Translations under genes and position numbers: made by a program
Assembly: GCA_021527695.1 (NCBI GenBank)
Contig: JAKFAO010000004.1
Span: 558,001-622,000, forward strand
Length of the DNA: 64,000 nucleotides
Source of the DNA: Naematelia aurantialba
Taxonomy: Eukaryota; Basidiomycota; Tremellomycetes; Tremellales; Naemateliaceae
Direction: 5' to 3'
Shown here: one piece after another, positions 45,616-55,441 of the stretch
Layout of the letters: every line of letters starts with the position of its first letter
How positions within the stretch are numbered: the stretch's first letter is position 1
Notes under the pieces: generated by a model
Told to the model about the DNA's origin: nothing
The model's input: the letters and a program-made list of their open reading frames with translations, nothing else
The model's database searches: none

Positions 45616-47791
45616 ATGGTCGCTCATATTCCCGACGTCCCGGCTGTGGCTGCGATCGAGAACAGCGGGAACGTAGCGGCACCTGGGTTCCTCGTCGAAC
45701 CCAAGGCATACTCGTACGAGGTGAGTCCGTCCGGCATCACCTCGTTCTGGCTCTGTTTCCATGTCTGTGTCTGTGCCTATCTCCTCTCTAAGACCCTCCT
45801 CGGGATCCCTCGGTGCTCCCTGTATGCTCCCTATGTGCTCCCTATGGCCAGAGATGGGCCAGCCGTGTGCTCTCACTAGTGGTCTCTAGATCCTGCGGTG
45901 GGCCAGCTTGGAAGTCTCGCTGATGTAGCATAGGTCGTGCAAGGATACTTTATACAGAATGGCCCCAAGCCAAAACACATGGAGTTTGACGAGATGGTGC
46001 GCCTCTCTTCTCCCCCTTCCTCTGCGTGCACCTCGCCTGCCTCCACCTTCGCCTTCCACATTCCTCTCCGTGTCCTGTCACCTCCCCGCATCCTGCCCAG
46101 CGTGGACAAGATGCGCCGCCAGTCACAGATCGTTGTGCTGACGGTGGAGTTCTGCGCTCGCGTTATACCGGACCTCGTCCCGTCCGATACATTTCCATCA
46201 CCTCCACTCTCGTCTGCTCGCCTTCCATGTATCATCTATCACCCATGTGCGACAACATACGCCTCCGCAACCTCAACCGTTCCCGCTACCGCCTCGATAA
46301 CGTTTAATGACACACTGCCAACCCTTTCCCCCTTGCACGACGTGGAACCGCAACAACAGCTCAAGCGCTCGTTTGGCCTCATCGACACCTCTCCAGATAG
46401 ATGGCGCAACCTCCGGCGTGACGTTGCGAAGCTGCAGGCCGAAGCGCCCGAGGGAGTCAAGTATAAAGTGCTCTTCCTCGGTTGGTCGTTCCGTTCCTAT
46501 TCGCACTCGAGGGTTGGTTCTGCGGCTGATAGAGATAGGACGGCATGGACAGGGATGGCATAATTTCGGGGCGACCAAGTATGGCGTTGATGTGAGTCTC
46601 TCTGGCCGCCTACCTTAGCCCTCTGCTGCACGCTTTATGTCTCGGGTATCAGTTTCCAGTTTCTCGCCTCGCCCCTCCTCGTCCTCCCTACTCGAGTGCA
46701 CTGTTGGTTTAGGGCCTACCATGCCTACTCGCCCCATTACCCGTTTCTCGCTACCTCTCGTAGCAGCAACAGGGCAGTCCGGCTGTTCCTGGAATTGCGC
46801 TGACTGGTCTTCAGCCATGGGAAGACAAATGGACCTTTCTCAACGGCGACGGCGAGATCACGTGGGGCCCAGACCCCGACCTCACACCTCTGGGCGTCGC
46901 ACAGGCGCGCGCCATCCAAGCATGCTGGACCGCCGAGCTCCCGTTCGACCCACCCATCAAGTCCGGGGAGATGCGGTGGCTCGTGTCGCCGTTGGCGCGC
47001 ACGGGGCAGACGCTGTTGGAGAGCTGGGGGCCGCTGTTGGCTGGGACGCCCGAGGTCTGGGAGGATTGGAGGGAGATCTACGGAAGCCATACGTGTGATA
47101 AGCGGTCGTCCAAGGTCGGTCCTCTCCCCGACTCCTCCGCCTCTTCTCCGCCTCCCTCGTCGGAGATGGTCTCGTCCGTCTGTCCTCTCGCGAGACTGTC
47201 TCTTGGAGCCCGCTGACACACTCAGTCGGTGATCCAGCAAAAGTTCCCGCAGTTCAGGATCGAGCCAGGCTTCACTGAAGAAGACGAGCTCTGGACGGCC
47301 GATTACAGGGAGACGGACTTGTCGATGCAGGTCCGGAGCCAGCGGGCGCTGGACCGGCTGTTTGGGCCAGACGGCGCGCCGGAGAGTTGTGAGTCTGCGG
47401 CCTCCTGTCCTGCACTTTTGTTGTCCTTTGTCTCTGTGTCCTGCTTGCTTCGTGTTCGAGTGCCATTCTGATGCGTCCTCCTGAAGCGCATCGTGCTGCT
47501 CCATCTCGCAGTCCATATTTACATTTACATTTACATTTACATTTACATTTACATTTACATTTACATTTACATTTACATTTACATCTACATTTACATTTAC
47601 GTTTACATTTCCATCGCTTAGCCCGCTGCCACCTCCAAGCCTCGGCGCTGACATGCCCAGACATCTCCATCACGGCGCACTCGGCCATCTTTCGCAACAC
47701 GCTCGCAGTGCTGCGGCACCAGCCGTACCCCCTCGCCACGGGCGAGATGATCCCTGTGGTCGTCCGGGCTACTCCGGTGGCGCGCTCATGA
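45616..47791 (+). CDS. Phosphoglycerate-mutase-family protein (PMU1-like)
   Basis: Histidine-phosphatase superfamily, branch 1. Exons about 45616-45720, 45934-45995, 46362-46480, 46539-46591, 46815-47112, 47226-47389 and 47659-47791. The catalytic segment FLGRHGQGWHN (RHG with phospho-accepting His) spans the exon at about 46540. Then WTFLNGDGEITWGPDPDLTPLG, SPLARTGQT, GSHTCDKR and the second active-site His in ITAHSAIFRNTL. HTCDKR is characteristic of the yeast PMU1 subgroup, whose members include acid phosphatase paralogues; true glycolytic mutase activity is not implied. The start at 45616 is the last ATG before the conserved region; an in-frame ATG at 45523 would add 31 residues. The last intron is expanded by an ATTTAC hexamer array. 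The second intron (45996-46361) is also long. Confidence 0.88.
47517..47611 (+). repeat. Hexamer array (ATTTAC)n in last intron of PMU1-like gene
   Basis: About 15 copies with three single-base variants near the 3' end. The intron about 47390-47658 ends ...GCTGACATGCCCAG. The sense strand of the unit has no AG. The lysine/cysteine repeat frames on the reverse strand are artefacts. Confidence 0.96.
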
Positions 47792-48159
47792 CAGCGGCTT
47801 GGCGCTGCGGAGGATAACGAGGTGTTGCTGGCAGAACGGGAGGCATTATGGCATAACGAGGTGTTGTGCAGGTCAACGTGAGGTTGCACGAGGCTTCGCG
47901 TATAGGTGCAGGACAGGAGCTCAATAGAGGCGTGTGGAATAGAGCACGGCGGTATGTGGACCAGAGGACCTTGTAGCTGCGCGAGCTTAAGGATGGAGGA
48001 TGGAGGATGGAGGATGGAGGGAACAGGAGACAAAGCGGTTAGACAGAAGAGAAACGACGAAGCGGCCCTCGCACATGAGTAGGATAGCATCACCGACACA
48101 TCACTAGATACCATACAATGTCATCTCGCGTCATTTCATACTAGACCCAGACGCGCCCC
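47792..48159. other. Convergent intergenic spacer PMU1-like / SnoaL-like
   Basis: 368 bp between stops, with a small GGATGGA heptamer repeat (47991-48023, about five copies). No gene. Confidence 0.55.
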
Positions 48160-48576
48160 TCAGAGCCCCTCGACCATACTCCACACGCGCTCGATGCCGT
48201 CTTTGCCGACCTGGTAGAACACATGTTCCTTGACGACCCGTCCGTCGGCCAGCACGATCCGCAGCCGCGCTCCAATCGTGCCTGTGGGCGCGCGGGGACT
48301 CCCCACCGCCCCGTCGCCTGCTTCCCCCGGGTCGGCGTCGGCGGGCTCTGGATCCGCCGTGAGAGCCTCGATGTGGAACACCGACAGCGGGAGGATGAGC
48401 GCGTGGTACTGGTCCCGCGAGAGCGGGCGGTCGTTGTGCGTGATGCGCGGGGCGAGGAAGGCGTCGAACCGCGTCAACGCGGACGGAGCGGCCGACGAGG
48501 CGTAGCCGTTGATCCCGGCAATGTACGACCTGTAGAACGTGTTGAGCGATTCCTGCGCGCTCCGGGGTCCTGTCAT
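48160..48576 (-). CDS. Small SnoaL/NTF2-like fold protein
   Basis: Single-exon frame of 138 residues: ESLNTFYRSYIAGING, FDAFLAPRITHNDRPLSRDQYHALILP, and a C-terminal VLADGRVVKEHVFYQV strand pair. The pattern of a helical start, a THND motif and C-terminal beta strands resembles fungal SnoaL-like/NTF2-like proteins (inferred from pattern, no alignment). An Asp/Gly/Pro-rich loop (about 48290-48355) interrupts the fold between strands. ATG at 48576 chosen as the closest to the conserved part; the frame remains open further upstream through a repetitive region. Function unknown. Confidence 0.6.
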   Translation of the reverse strand: MTGPRSAQESLNTFYRSYIAGINGYASSAAPSALTRFDAFLAPRITHNDRPLSRDQYHALILPLSVFHIEALTADPEPADADPGEAGDGAVGSPRAPTGTIGARLRIVLADGRVVKEHVFYQVGKDGIERVWSMVEGL

Positions 48577-48846
48577 GTTGGTGTGGCGTTGGGCGTTGGA
48601 CGTTGGACGTTGCACCGTGGACCGTGGACGTTGGATCGTGGACGTTACACGGTGTGTGTGTGCTGGGCCAGCTGTGCGTCGAGTCGAGGTTGGATGTGTC
48701 GAGTCGACGTCGCCGCTCCACAACGGGGATACAAGGACACTCGGCGCTGGACCAGCCGGTAATCCTCGGGCCGAAAAAAGTCCATCTCAAAAAGTCACAA
48801 GTCCAGTCACCCTTCGTCTGCCAGCACCATATGCTGAGCGACGGCG
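48577..48846. promoter_or_regulatory. Divergent intergenic region with CGTTGGA/CGTGGA repeats
   Basis: 270 bp between divergent starts. At 48592-48648 a degenerate 10-bp direct repeat (GGACGTTGGA / CCGTGGACGT types) is present six or so times. Confidence 0.55.
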
Positions 48847-50767
48847 ATGGGAGCTGGTTCTCGGCTACGGCCATCGCTGCTCTCGCCCCGCCTGGGTACA
48901 CCAGGCCGCTCGGGGCGCACGCTGTGCTGCGCAAGGCCTATCAGCACGAGGCCGGGCCGGTCGAGCCACACTGCCCCTCTGCACTCTCTGCCTCCGAGGA
49001 CAACTGCAGCCCGAGCGAGTTCCAGTTTGCGTACAGCGACCGCGGTCTCCAGCCATCAGCGTACGGCCGCCCAGCTGGCGGCCCAGCTGGGGAGCAGACC
49101 ACGCGCAGGCCCGAGGACGCCGTCGAGATCATGCTCGAATGCATATACAGCCTCAGGTACAGCCACGACGGATGAAGACACGCCCGCCTTGCTGGCGCTC
49201 CTACGGCGGAACCCCGAGATATCCGCGCTAGACGCTCACAACGAGCTGCGCTGGATCCGCCAGGCGCAGTCTTCAAACTCCAGCCCCAGCTCCAGCTCCA
49301 GCTCGAACTCCAGCCCCAGCCCCAGCTCCAGCTGCAGCTCGAACTCCAGCCCCAGCCCCAGCCCTAGCTCTAGCATCGAAACGAGTGCAGGTTCCACTGC
49401 CTCCAGCTCCTCTGGCTCAGTGTCCATAGCAGAGCTTTGCGCCAGACGAGGCGCGGGCGAGCCGCTGCAGTATGTTCTAGGTGCGTGACCGACACTTGCC
49501 CTCACTCCTCGCTCGTGTCTTGTCGCTCATCCCTCGTCACTGTGGCCTGTGCAAGGGTCCAGCCGTGTTAACCCCAGACCTAGGTGATGTCGACTTTGGC
49601 CCGCTCACGCTCCTCACGCGAGCGCCGGTACTCATTCCCCGCCCCGAGACGGCGTTCGTCGTGGCCAGACTAGCGGGGTATCTCGTGTCTGCTTCCTCTT
49701 CTTCCCCTACTTCCTCTTCTTCCCCTACTTCCTCTTCTTCCCCTACTTCCCCTGCTTCCCCTCCCTCCCCTGCTTCCCCTTCTTCCCCTGCCTCTCCTAC
49801 TTCCTCATCCCGGTCTACAAACGACACCGCTTCCCGCTGGTCGAAATCCGAGCATATGGCCAATACGTATCTCCCCGACTCGCCGTCGTCGCCGTCGTCG
49901 CCATCGCGGCGCTTACGCATCGCCGACCTCTGCTCTGGATCGGGCTGTATCGCCCTCCTCCTCGCGCACCTCGTGTCCCCCGCTCCGGTCGTACGCGGCT
50001 TCGACATCAGCCCCGCAGCCATCGCGCTCGCGACTGAGAATGCTCGGCGGCTGTCCCGCGGTGTCGATGCAAGTGGCGTCGATGGCTTTCGCGTCGATCC
50101 CGCTACTAGTGTCGACTCCGCATCTGGTGTCGATGGCGCAAGTGGTGCCGCTACCACCCGCACCCACACCAACGGCAACGATGACGTCGGTGCCCACGAC
50201 CGCCACCACCTCGCACCAGACACCGCATTCACCCAGCTCGACCTGTTCCACCCAGACGCGGCGGCGCACCTCGCCCGCGCGCTCCCACCAGGACCAAGGT
50301 ACGATATCGTCGTCGCCAACCCGCCGTACATTGCTGCAGACGAGTACGCCGCCCTGCCCCACAGTGTCAGGGCGTACGAAGACCCGCGGGCCCTGCTTGG
50401 CGATCCTACCGAGACGGGCTGGTCCGATCCCGCTCTGTCTGTGGCTGAACACAGCTCAAGTGATCCAGGCAGCCCAGACCATCCGGGTCATCCAGGCCAT
50501 CCGGGTGCTTTCGGTGGCCCAGGCGGTTCGGCTGGCCCAGGCGCTCTGGCCGGCTTGACATTCTACAAACGCATCACCGAGCTGTTACCGCACCTGCTCG
50601 ACGAGCAGCCATCCCCACCGCGATATCCGCGAATAGCACTGGAAATCGGCCACACACAGGCAGAACAAGTAAGCAGGATCTTGCTTGCGAGTCGGTACGT
50701 GCACAAGACCGAGGTTTGGCAAGACCAGTACGGAAGAGACAGGATGGTAGTAGGTTGGACCAAGTGA
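48847..50767 (+). CDS. MTQ1: Mitochondrial release-factor glutamine methyltransferase (HemK/PrmC)
   Basis: Methylates the Gln of the GGQ motif of the mitochondrial release factor using SAM. Two exons, 48847-49481 and 49584-50767, in phase. Exon 1: an Arg/Ser/Ala-rich leader without acidic residues (presequence-like), then LLRRNPEISALDAHNELRW and AGEPLQYVLG (HemK N-terminal domain). Exon 2: VLIPRPET, SAM motif DLCSGSGCIALLL, catalytic NPPYI, ALEIGHTQ and C-terminal W-x-D-x-x-GRDRMV. Low-complexity blocks interrupt the conserved fold: Ser-Asn-Pro repeats in the N-domain, an 18-bp-unit SSSPTS array after RPET (49686-49810), a GVDASGVDG block, and an HPGHPG-type block near 50470. The start is uncertain because all three frames are open here. 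The Mtq1 (mitochondrial) assignment over Mtq2 rests on domain layout and leader. Confidence 0.88.
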
Positions 50768-50891
50768 TCCAGAGTACCCTGCAGTGGACATTACGCAAGT
50801 ATCATCCGTGAAAACCAGCATCGACATCTGTACACCCTGCATGCATGCACATATCCGTGGACTGCGCTACAGTGATTTTTGACAACTGCCT
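50768..50891. other. Short convergent spacer MTQ1 / FAL1
   Basis: 124 bp between stop codons. Both 3' UTRs must fit here or overlap antisense. Confidence 0.5.
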
Positions 50892-52517
50892 CTAAGCGAG
50901 GTCGGTGATGTTCATTGGCATTTCGTCGATTTCTACAGACTGTCAGCAGCAACCATGAGACCGCCAGGAAACCTACGAGTCGAGTAGTACTGCTCAATGT
51001 CTCGCAGGATACGGACGTCCTCGATGGTGACAAAGTTGATTGCAACTGCGCCCTCGTATCAGCAATCGATCTACCCGCACACACATGGCACTCACCGCCC
51101 TTGCGCCCAAATCGACCGCTTCGGCCAATACGGTGCAGATAGTTTTCACGCGACGCTGGCAGATCATAGTTGATGACCAGCGATACCTGCTGCACGTCGA
51201 TACCTCGAGCCCACACGTCGGTGGTGATGAGTACTCGGCTACATCGATTAGCTTTGAACTGCCTTCTGACCAGCCTCCTCGCTCACCTTTGACCACCGCG
51301 GAATTCCGCCATGATCGCATCTCGCTCCTTCTGCACCATCTCGCCGTGCATGCTGCTCACAGTAAAGTTGGCCTCGCGCATTTTCTCGGTCAACCAGTCG
51401 ACCTTGCGGCGCGTGTTGCAGAAGATGACAGCTTGGGTAATAGTCAGAGTATCGTACAAGTCGCACAGCGTGTCAAATTTCCAGTCCTCCTTTTCGACCG
51501 CAACAAAGAACTGCTTGATACCTTCAAGAGTCAATTCGTCACGCTTGACGAGGATGCGGATAGGGTCGGTCATGAACTTTGTTGTCATTTCCAGCACATC
51601 ATGAGGCAATGTGGCCGAGACGACAACGACCTGAGTAGCCGGAGGGAGGTATCTGTAGATGTCGTAAATCTGGTCCTTGAACCCTTTGTTGAGCAGTTCG
51701 TCGGATTCATCAAGGATGAGCATCTACTGCCTTGAGCCTCGTTTCCTGCCAGCGGTCAGACAAGGCTTACCTTGATATCCTTGGTGCGCAGATTCCGCCG
51801 GCGGATCATGTCAAACACCCTGCCTGGTGTTCCGCTGACGACCTGCTGTCCAGCCTCGAGCTTGCGGATATCCTCGCCTACGCTGGTCCCGCCGATACAC
51901 GCGTGACACGATACATTCATGTAATCGCCCAGGGCAAGCACGACCGTCTGGATCTGCACCGCCAGTTCTCGCGTGGGCGAGAGCACGAGCGCCTGTGTCT
52001 CGCGGATGTTCATGTCGATCGACTGGAGCATGGCGATGGAAAATGTCGCCGTCTTACCCGTACCCGACTGGGCCTGGGCGATCACGTCCCGTCCCCGCAT
52101 GATAGGAATGATAGCACGCTGCTGAATCGCAGACGGCTTCTCAAAGTCTAAAACCCTAAGTACACGCCGTGGATTCATGCGCCGAACACGCAGCACTCAC
52201 TGTACGCATAAATGCCTCGAAGCAGATCTTCTTTCAAGTTGAGCGCTTCAACTGCACGGCGTCAGCTGCGATACCTGGACCAGAGGGAATAAACAAACAA
52301 GTAGGAGCCTGTACTCGAGAGGAGCAAAAGTGATCACACGTGAGCACTCCAACTCCTCTCGAAGAGAACGCTGCATCCTTGGAGAGACGGGCCGCAGCGT
52401 TCGGATACGTACGACAGAGACTGCCTCGGAAGACTCGAAAACGAGCTTCTCATCGCCGCTACAACTGTCAGCTGAGATCAGGGTGTGGAAGCGACTAGCG
52501 GACGTGTTTAGTGCCAT
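50892..52517 (-). CDS. FAL1: FAL1/eIF4A3 DEAD-box helicase with DESD motif II
   Basis: Core helicase of the exon junction complex in most eukaryotes (FAL1 in fungi, nucleolar in budding yeast). Exons from 52517 to 50892. Features: [31 protein letters not shown] (Q motif), [36 protein letters not shown] (motif II), [42 protein letters not shown], and C-terminal [13 protein letters not shown]. The [20 protein letters not shown] segment marks eIF4A3/FAL1, not eIF4A. Odd: motif II reads DESD, not DEAD (TCC at about 51707), and the Gly before FEKP is Asn by the splice A|AC. The N-terminal exon (52517, MALNT) and the next junction are the least certain; donors GTCCGC and GTATCC are assumed. Confidence 0.9.
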
Positions 52518-52758
52518 GTTGAACCAGCGCCGTGTCCTTTTTGTTGATGATGAGATCGAAAGAGATAGATAGCTGAAGACAGAGTAGTTGTAGAAGAAAG
52601 AGGACAGAGGTGGCAAGGTATTGCCGAAATTGAAGTGGCGGATGTTTAGAGGAGGGATCTTTTAAACTGTCCCCGTGCTGTCCGTCTTGCAGTATATTTC
52701 GCCTAGTTGACTTGTCTTGGCTATATCTTTTGGTTACTCGTCAAGAGCACGGCACAGG
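52518..52758. promoter_or_regulatory. Bidirectional promoter FAL1 / SF3A3
   Basis: 241 bp between the divergent start codons of two splicing-related genes. No motif assigned. Confidence 0.55.
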
Positions 52759-55004
52759 ATGGACTCCATCATCGAGACGCAGCGGCAGACCCACGAAGAG
52801 TTGGAGCGATACGAGCAAGCCCTCGCCGATGTGCTCTTCCAGACACCTACTGCAGTTCGTCTTTCACCTGTCGCTCTTACATTGCTTTGACTGATCCGCT
52901 GGTATAGCAACGAAACATCACGAGGCGAGATCGTAAAGCGGCGGATATACTGAAACGGATAGAGGAGCTGCGAGGAGGGCTGGTGGTGCATTACGAGGAT
53001 GCTCCAGGGTGAGTCTTGGAGTCGTGCACATCCGTACGGTTGTGGACATGCCTCGAACCGGCTGCAAGAGCACGGGACCTCGGGGCCAGCTGCCTTGGTG
53101 CTGAGATGACCATATATTCAAACCGCATCGGCTCCTCCATCCGAGAGATGTAGTAGCTGTGTTTCGTGCTGACCGGAAGCTGATCTCGCTCAGGTTGCGC
53201 CCAAAGGAACTCGCCCTGCTTTCGCAGCCGCCTCCAGGGGAAGACGACCTGGCCGAGTTTTACGTGCGCTTCAACAAGATCAAAGACTTCCACCGCCGGA
53301 ATCCAGGCATCAACGCCCGGCAATTCCTGAACGAGCTGGATGAGCTGGTCAAAGGGGATGGCGTGCAGACGTTGGCTGGAGAAGGCGATGATGGAGAAGT
53401 CGTGGTGGATCGTGAGCTCCCTCGTAGCGAACTAGGTCTGGAGCTGACTTTACAGCTTTGGACTCGGTGTTCTCTGGCGAAGAAGCATATGGTAAACACC
53501 TGGATCTGTATCTGCCCCATACCATGTACCTCAATCTGAAAGGAGCAAACAAGTTAGTGCTTCCGCCCGAGATATTGGTCGCAGCTGATGGCGGTAGACG
53601 CTCATATATCTCTTACCTCGACATGCTTCGCCACGGACAAGTTGAAAAGACGTTGGACGTTAAAGAAAAGTCGGTGCCGGCTTACCTCGAATACGTCCAG
53701 ACGCTGTACAATTACCTGTTATCCTTCTTCGAACGAGCCCTGCCCCTTATTGACCTGCAGTCGAAATTGGACGAGGAGGGAGCCAAATTCGAAAAACTGT
53801 GGGAAGAGGGACAGGTGTCCGGATGGGACTTGAATGCAGGAACGAAATCGAAAGTTGCACCTGCAGCCAATGGAAGCGGAATCTGGTGCCCTTACTGTAT
53901 GTTCTCCTTGACGACTGTGTCCTGCTTGCTCGTCGTGCTGAGGCGCTATAGGTCAAAAGAGCTACAGTAAACAGACGGTTTACGACGCGCACTTGGCTTC
54001 GGACAAACACAAGAAACGAGAGAAAGAGGGAAAAGCCGTCGCGGACCCGTCGCACGCCAACGGCTCTGGCTCTCCAGCGCCCGGCGCCGCGTCGTCGTCG
54101 ACTGCACGAGACAAGCTGAAGATTCCCGCTCGAATGACGTTTCTCGTTTCCGCGCTTCTCCTGTTCCCGCCTATTCCGCAGCGCATCGCCGATTCTAGAG
54201 GAGAAGTGGAACGTCGGATGGCACTAACGGCTGCCGAGCGCGAGGCTGAGATGGAGGAGGCGGAAGAAGCACCGCCTGTCGCGGTCGAGATCAACAACGA
54301 TGACGAGGAGGAAGAGGATGACGGCAAGATCTACAATCCGCTCAAGCTTCCTCTTGGGTGAGAGTCCATGTCTCTGTGTCCCGTGTCCCCGTGTCCCGTG
54401 TCCCCGTGTCCTTCGTGCTTGCTGCTCGCGTACGCAGTGGTGCATGACGTTGCTGACGTCCCTACTAGCTGGGACGGCAAACCAATTCCGTTCTGGCTGT
54501 ACAAACTGCACGGTCTCGGCGTGACGTTCGACTGCGAGATATGCTCAGATAGTACCTTCCAGGGACGCAAAGCGTGAGTGGTCGAGACTGGTTTTTGCTG
54601 AAGTCGGCAGATTCGATCGGCATTTCCAGGAATCAAAGCATGCGTTTGGTATGCGCGCGCTTGGGCTGCCTAATACCAAGCATTTCCACGGCATCACCAA
54701 GATTGCCGACGCGCTTGCCCGTGGGTATCTCCTCTCCTCCCTACCTGGCTCTGTTCTCTGTAGCAACTCGCCTGTAGTCTGTACATATCTAGTTCCCTGG
54801 CCCTGAGCTCTGTCGCGCTCTGTCACGCTCCGTCACTGGCGAGTCGTGCTGTTACTGACGCGGGGCGTAGTGGCGGAGAAGCTCAAGCAGGAAGGACGCC
54901 AAGAGCTGAGCGCGATGGAAAAGGCGGAAGAGTTTGAGGACGCCGACGGCAACGTGTACGACAAGAAGACGTACGAAGATCTCAAGCGGCAGGGACTGTT
55001 GTAG
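52759..55004 (+). CDS. PRP9: Splicing factor 3A subunit 3 (SF3a60/Prp9)
   Basis: U2 snRNP component needed for prespliceosome assembly; nuclear. Exons about 52759-52854, 52908-53008, 53194-53416, 53456-53888, 53952-54358, 54470-54574, and two more to 55004. N-terminus [64 protein letters not shown]; a C2H2-type finger [46 protein letters not shown]...[25 protein letters not shown]; and the conserved C-terminus [13 protein letters not shown]. Length is typical. An acidic DDEEEEDDG stretch precedes PLKLPLG. The first ATG is the conserved one. A TGTCCCCGTG direct repeat sits in the intron at 54359-54469. Confidence 0.95.
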
Positions 55005-55441
55005 CCGGCTTCGTTGATGTGCTGTCCTAGTCGTAGTCTCGTCGTAGTGGGGTTGGGTCAGATGCCATGCACCCAATCTATCTGCCGCTTGCCACACGGT
55101 GCAACCACACGACGACAGACGACAGACGATAGACGATAGACACAGAAACATGACAAGGATGTAGAAGACGCAGCTACCGATGTGGCAGGTGGGTAGAAGA
55201 CGCAGAACCGCCGTGGCATGTACCGTAGAAGACGCAGCCGATGTGGCATGTGGGTCAAGACGCAGCTTATGTGGCATGTACCGTAGAAGATGCAGCTACC
55301 GATGTGGCAGGTGGGTAGACGACGCAGCCGATGTGGCATGTGGGTAGAAGACGCAGCCGTGACGCTTGGCACCAATGGAGCGCTCATGCATACCGCCTCC
55401 AAATGCCCTCGACGGACATATTCGTAGTCGGTCAACACGTC
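55005..55441. other. Convergent intergenic spacer SF3A3 / AIP1 with minisatellite
   Basis: 437 bp between stop codons, about half of it occupied by the GTAGAAGACGCAG-type repeat array described separately. No gene. Confidence 0.6.
55160..55372. repeat. Interspersed 25-32 bp repeats (GATGTGGCATGT...GTAGAAGACGCAG)
   Basis: Seven or so imperfect units combine a GATGTGGCA(T/G)GT half and a GTAGAAGACGCAG half, alternating between GGGTA- and ACCGTA-linked forms, suggesting a higher-order dimer. Units vary in length and the array has no leader, uniform spacer or cas genes, so it is a minisatellite and not a CRISPR. Confidence 0.9.

Noticed and set aside
48603..49175. Possible BTB-like frame ending EIMLECIYSLRY, overlapping the start of MTQ1
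   Set aside because: The ending resembles fungal BTB proteins, but the rest lacks the fold pattern. It overlaps the MTQ1 frame, which continues into conserved HemK sequence.
55160..55372. CRISPR-like spacing of repeats
   Set aside because: Units are degenerate, spacers are themselves repeats, and the DNA is eukaryotic. It is a minisatellite.
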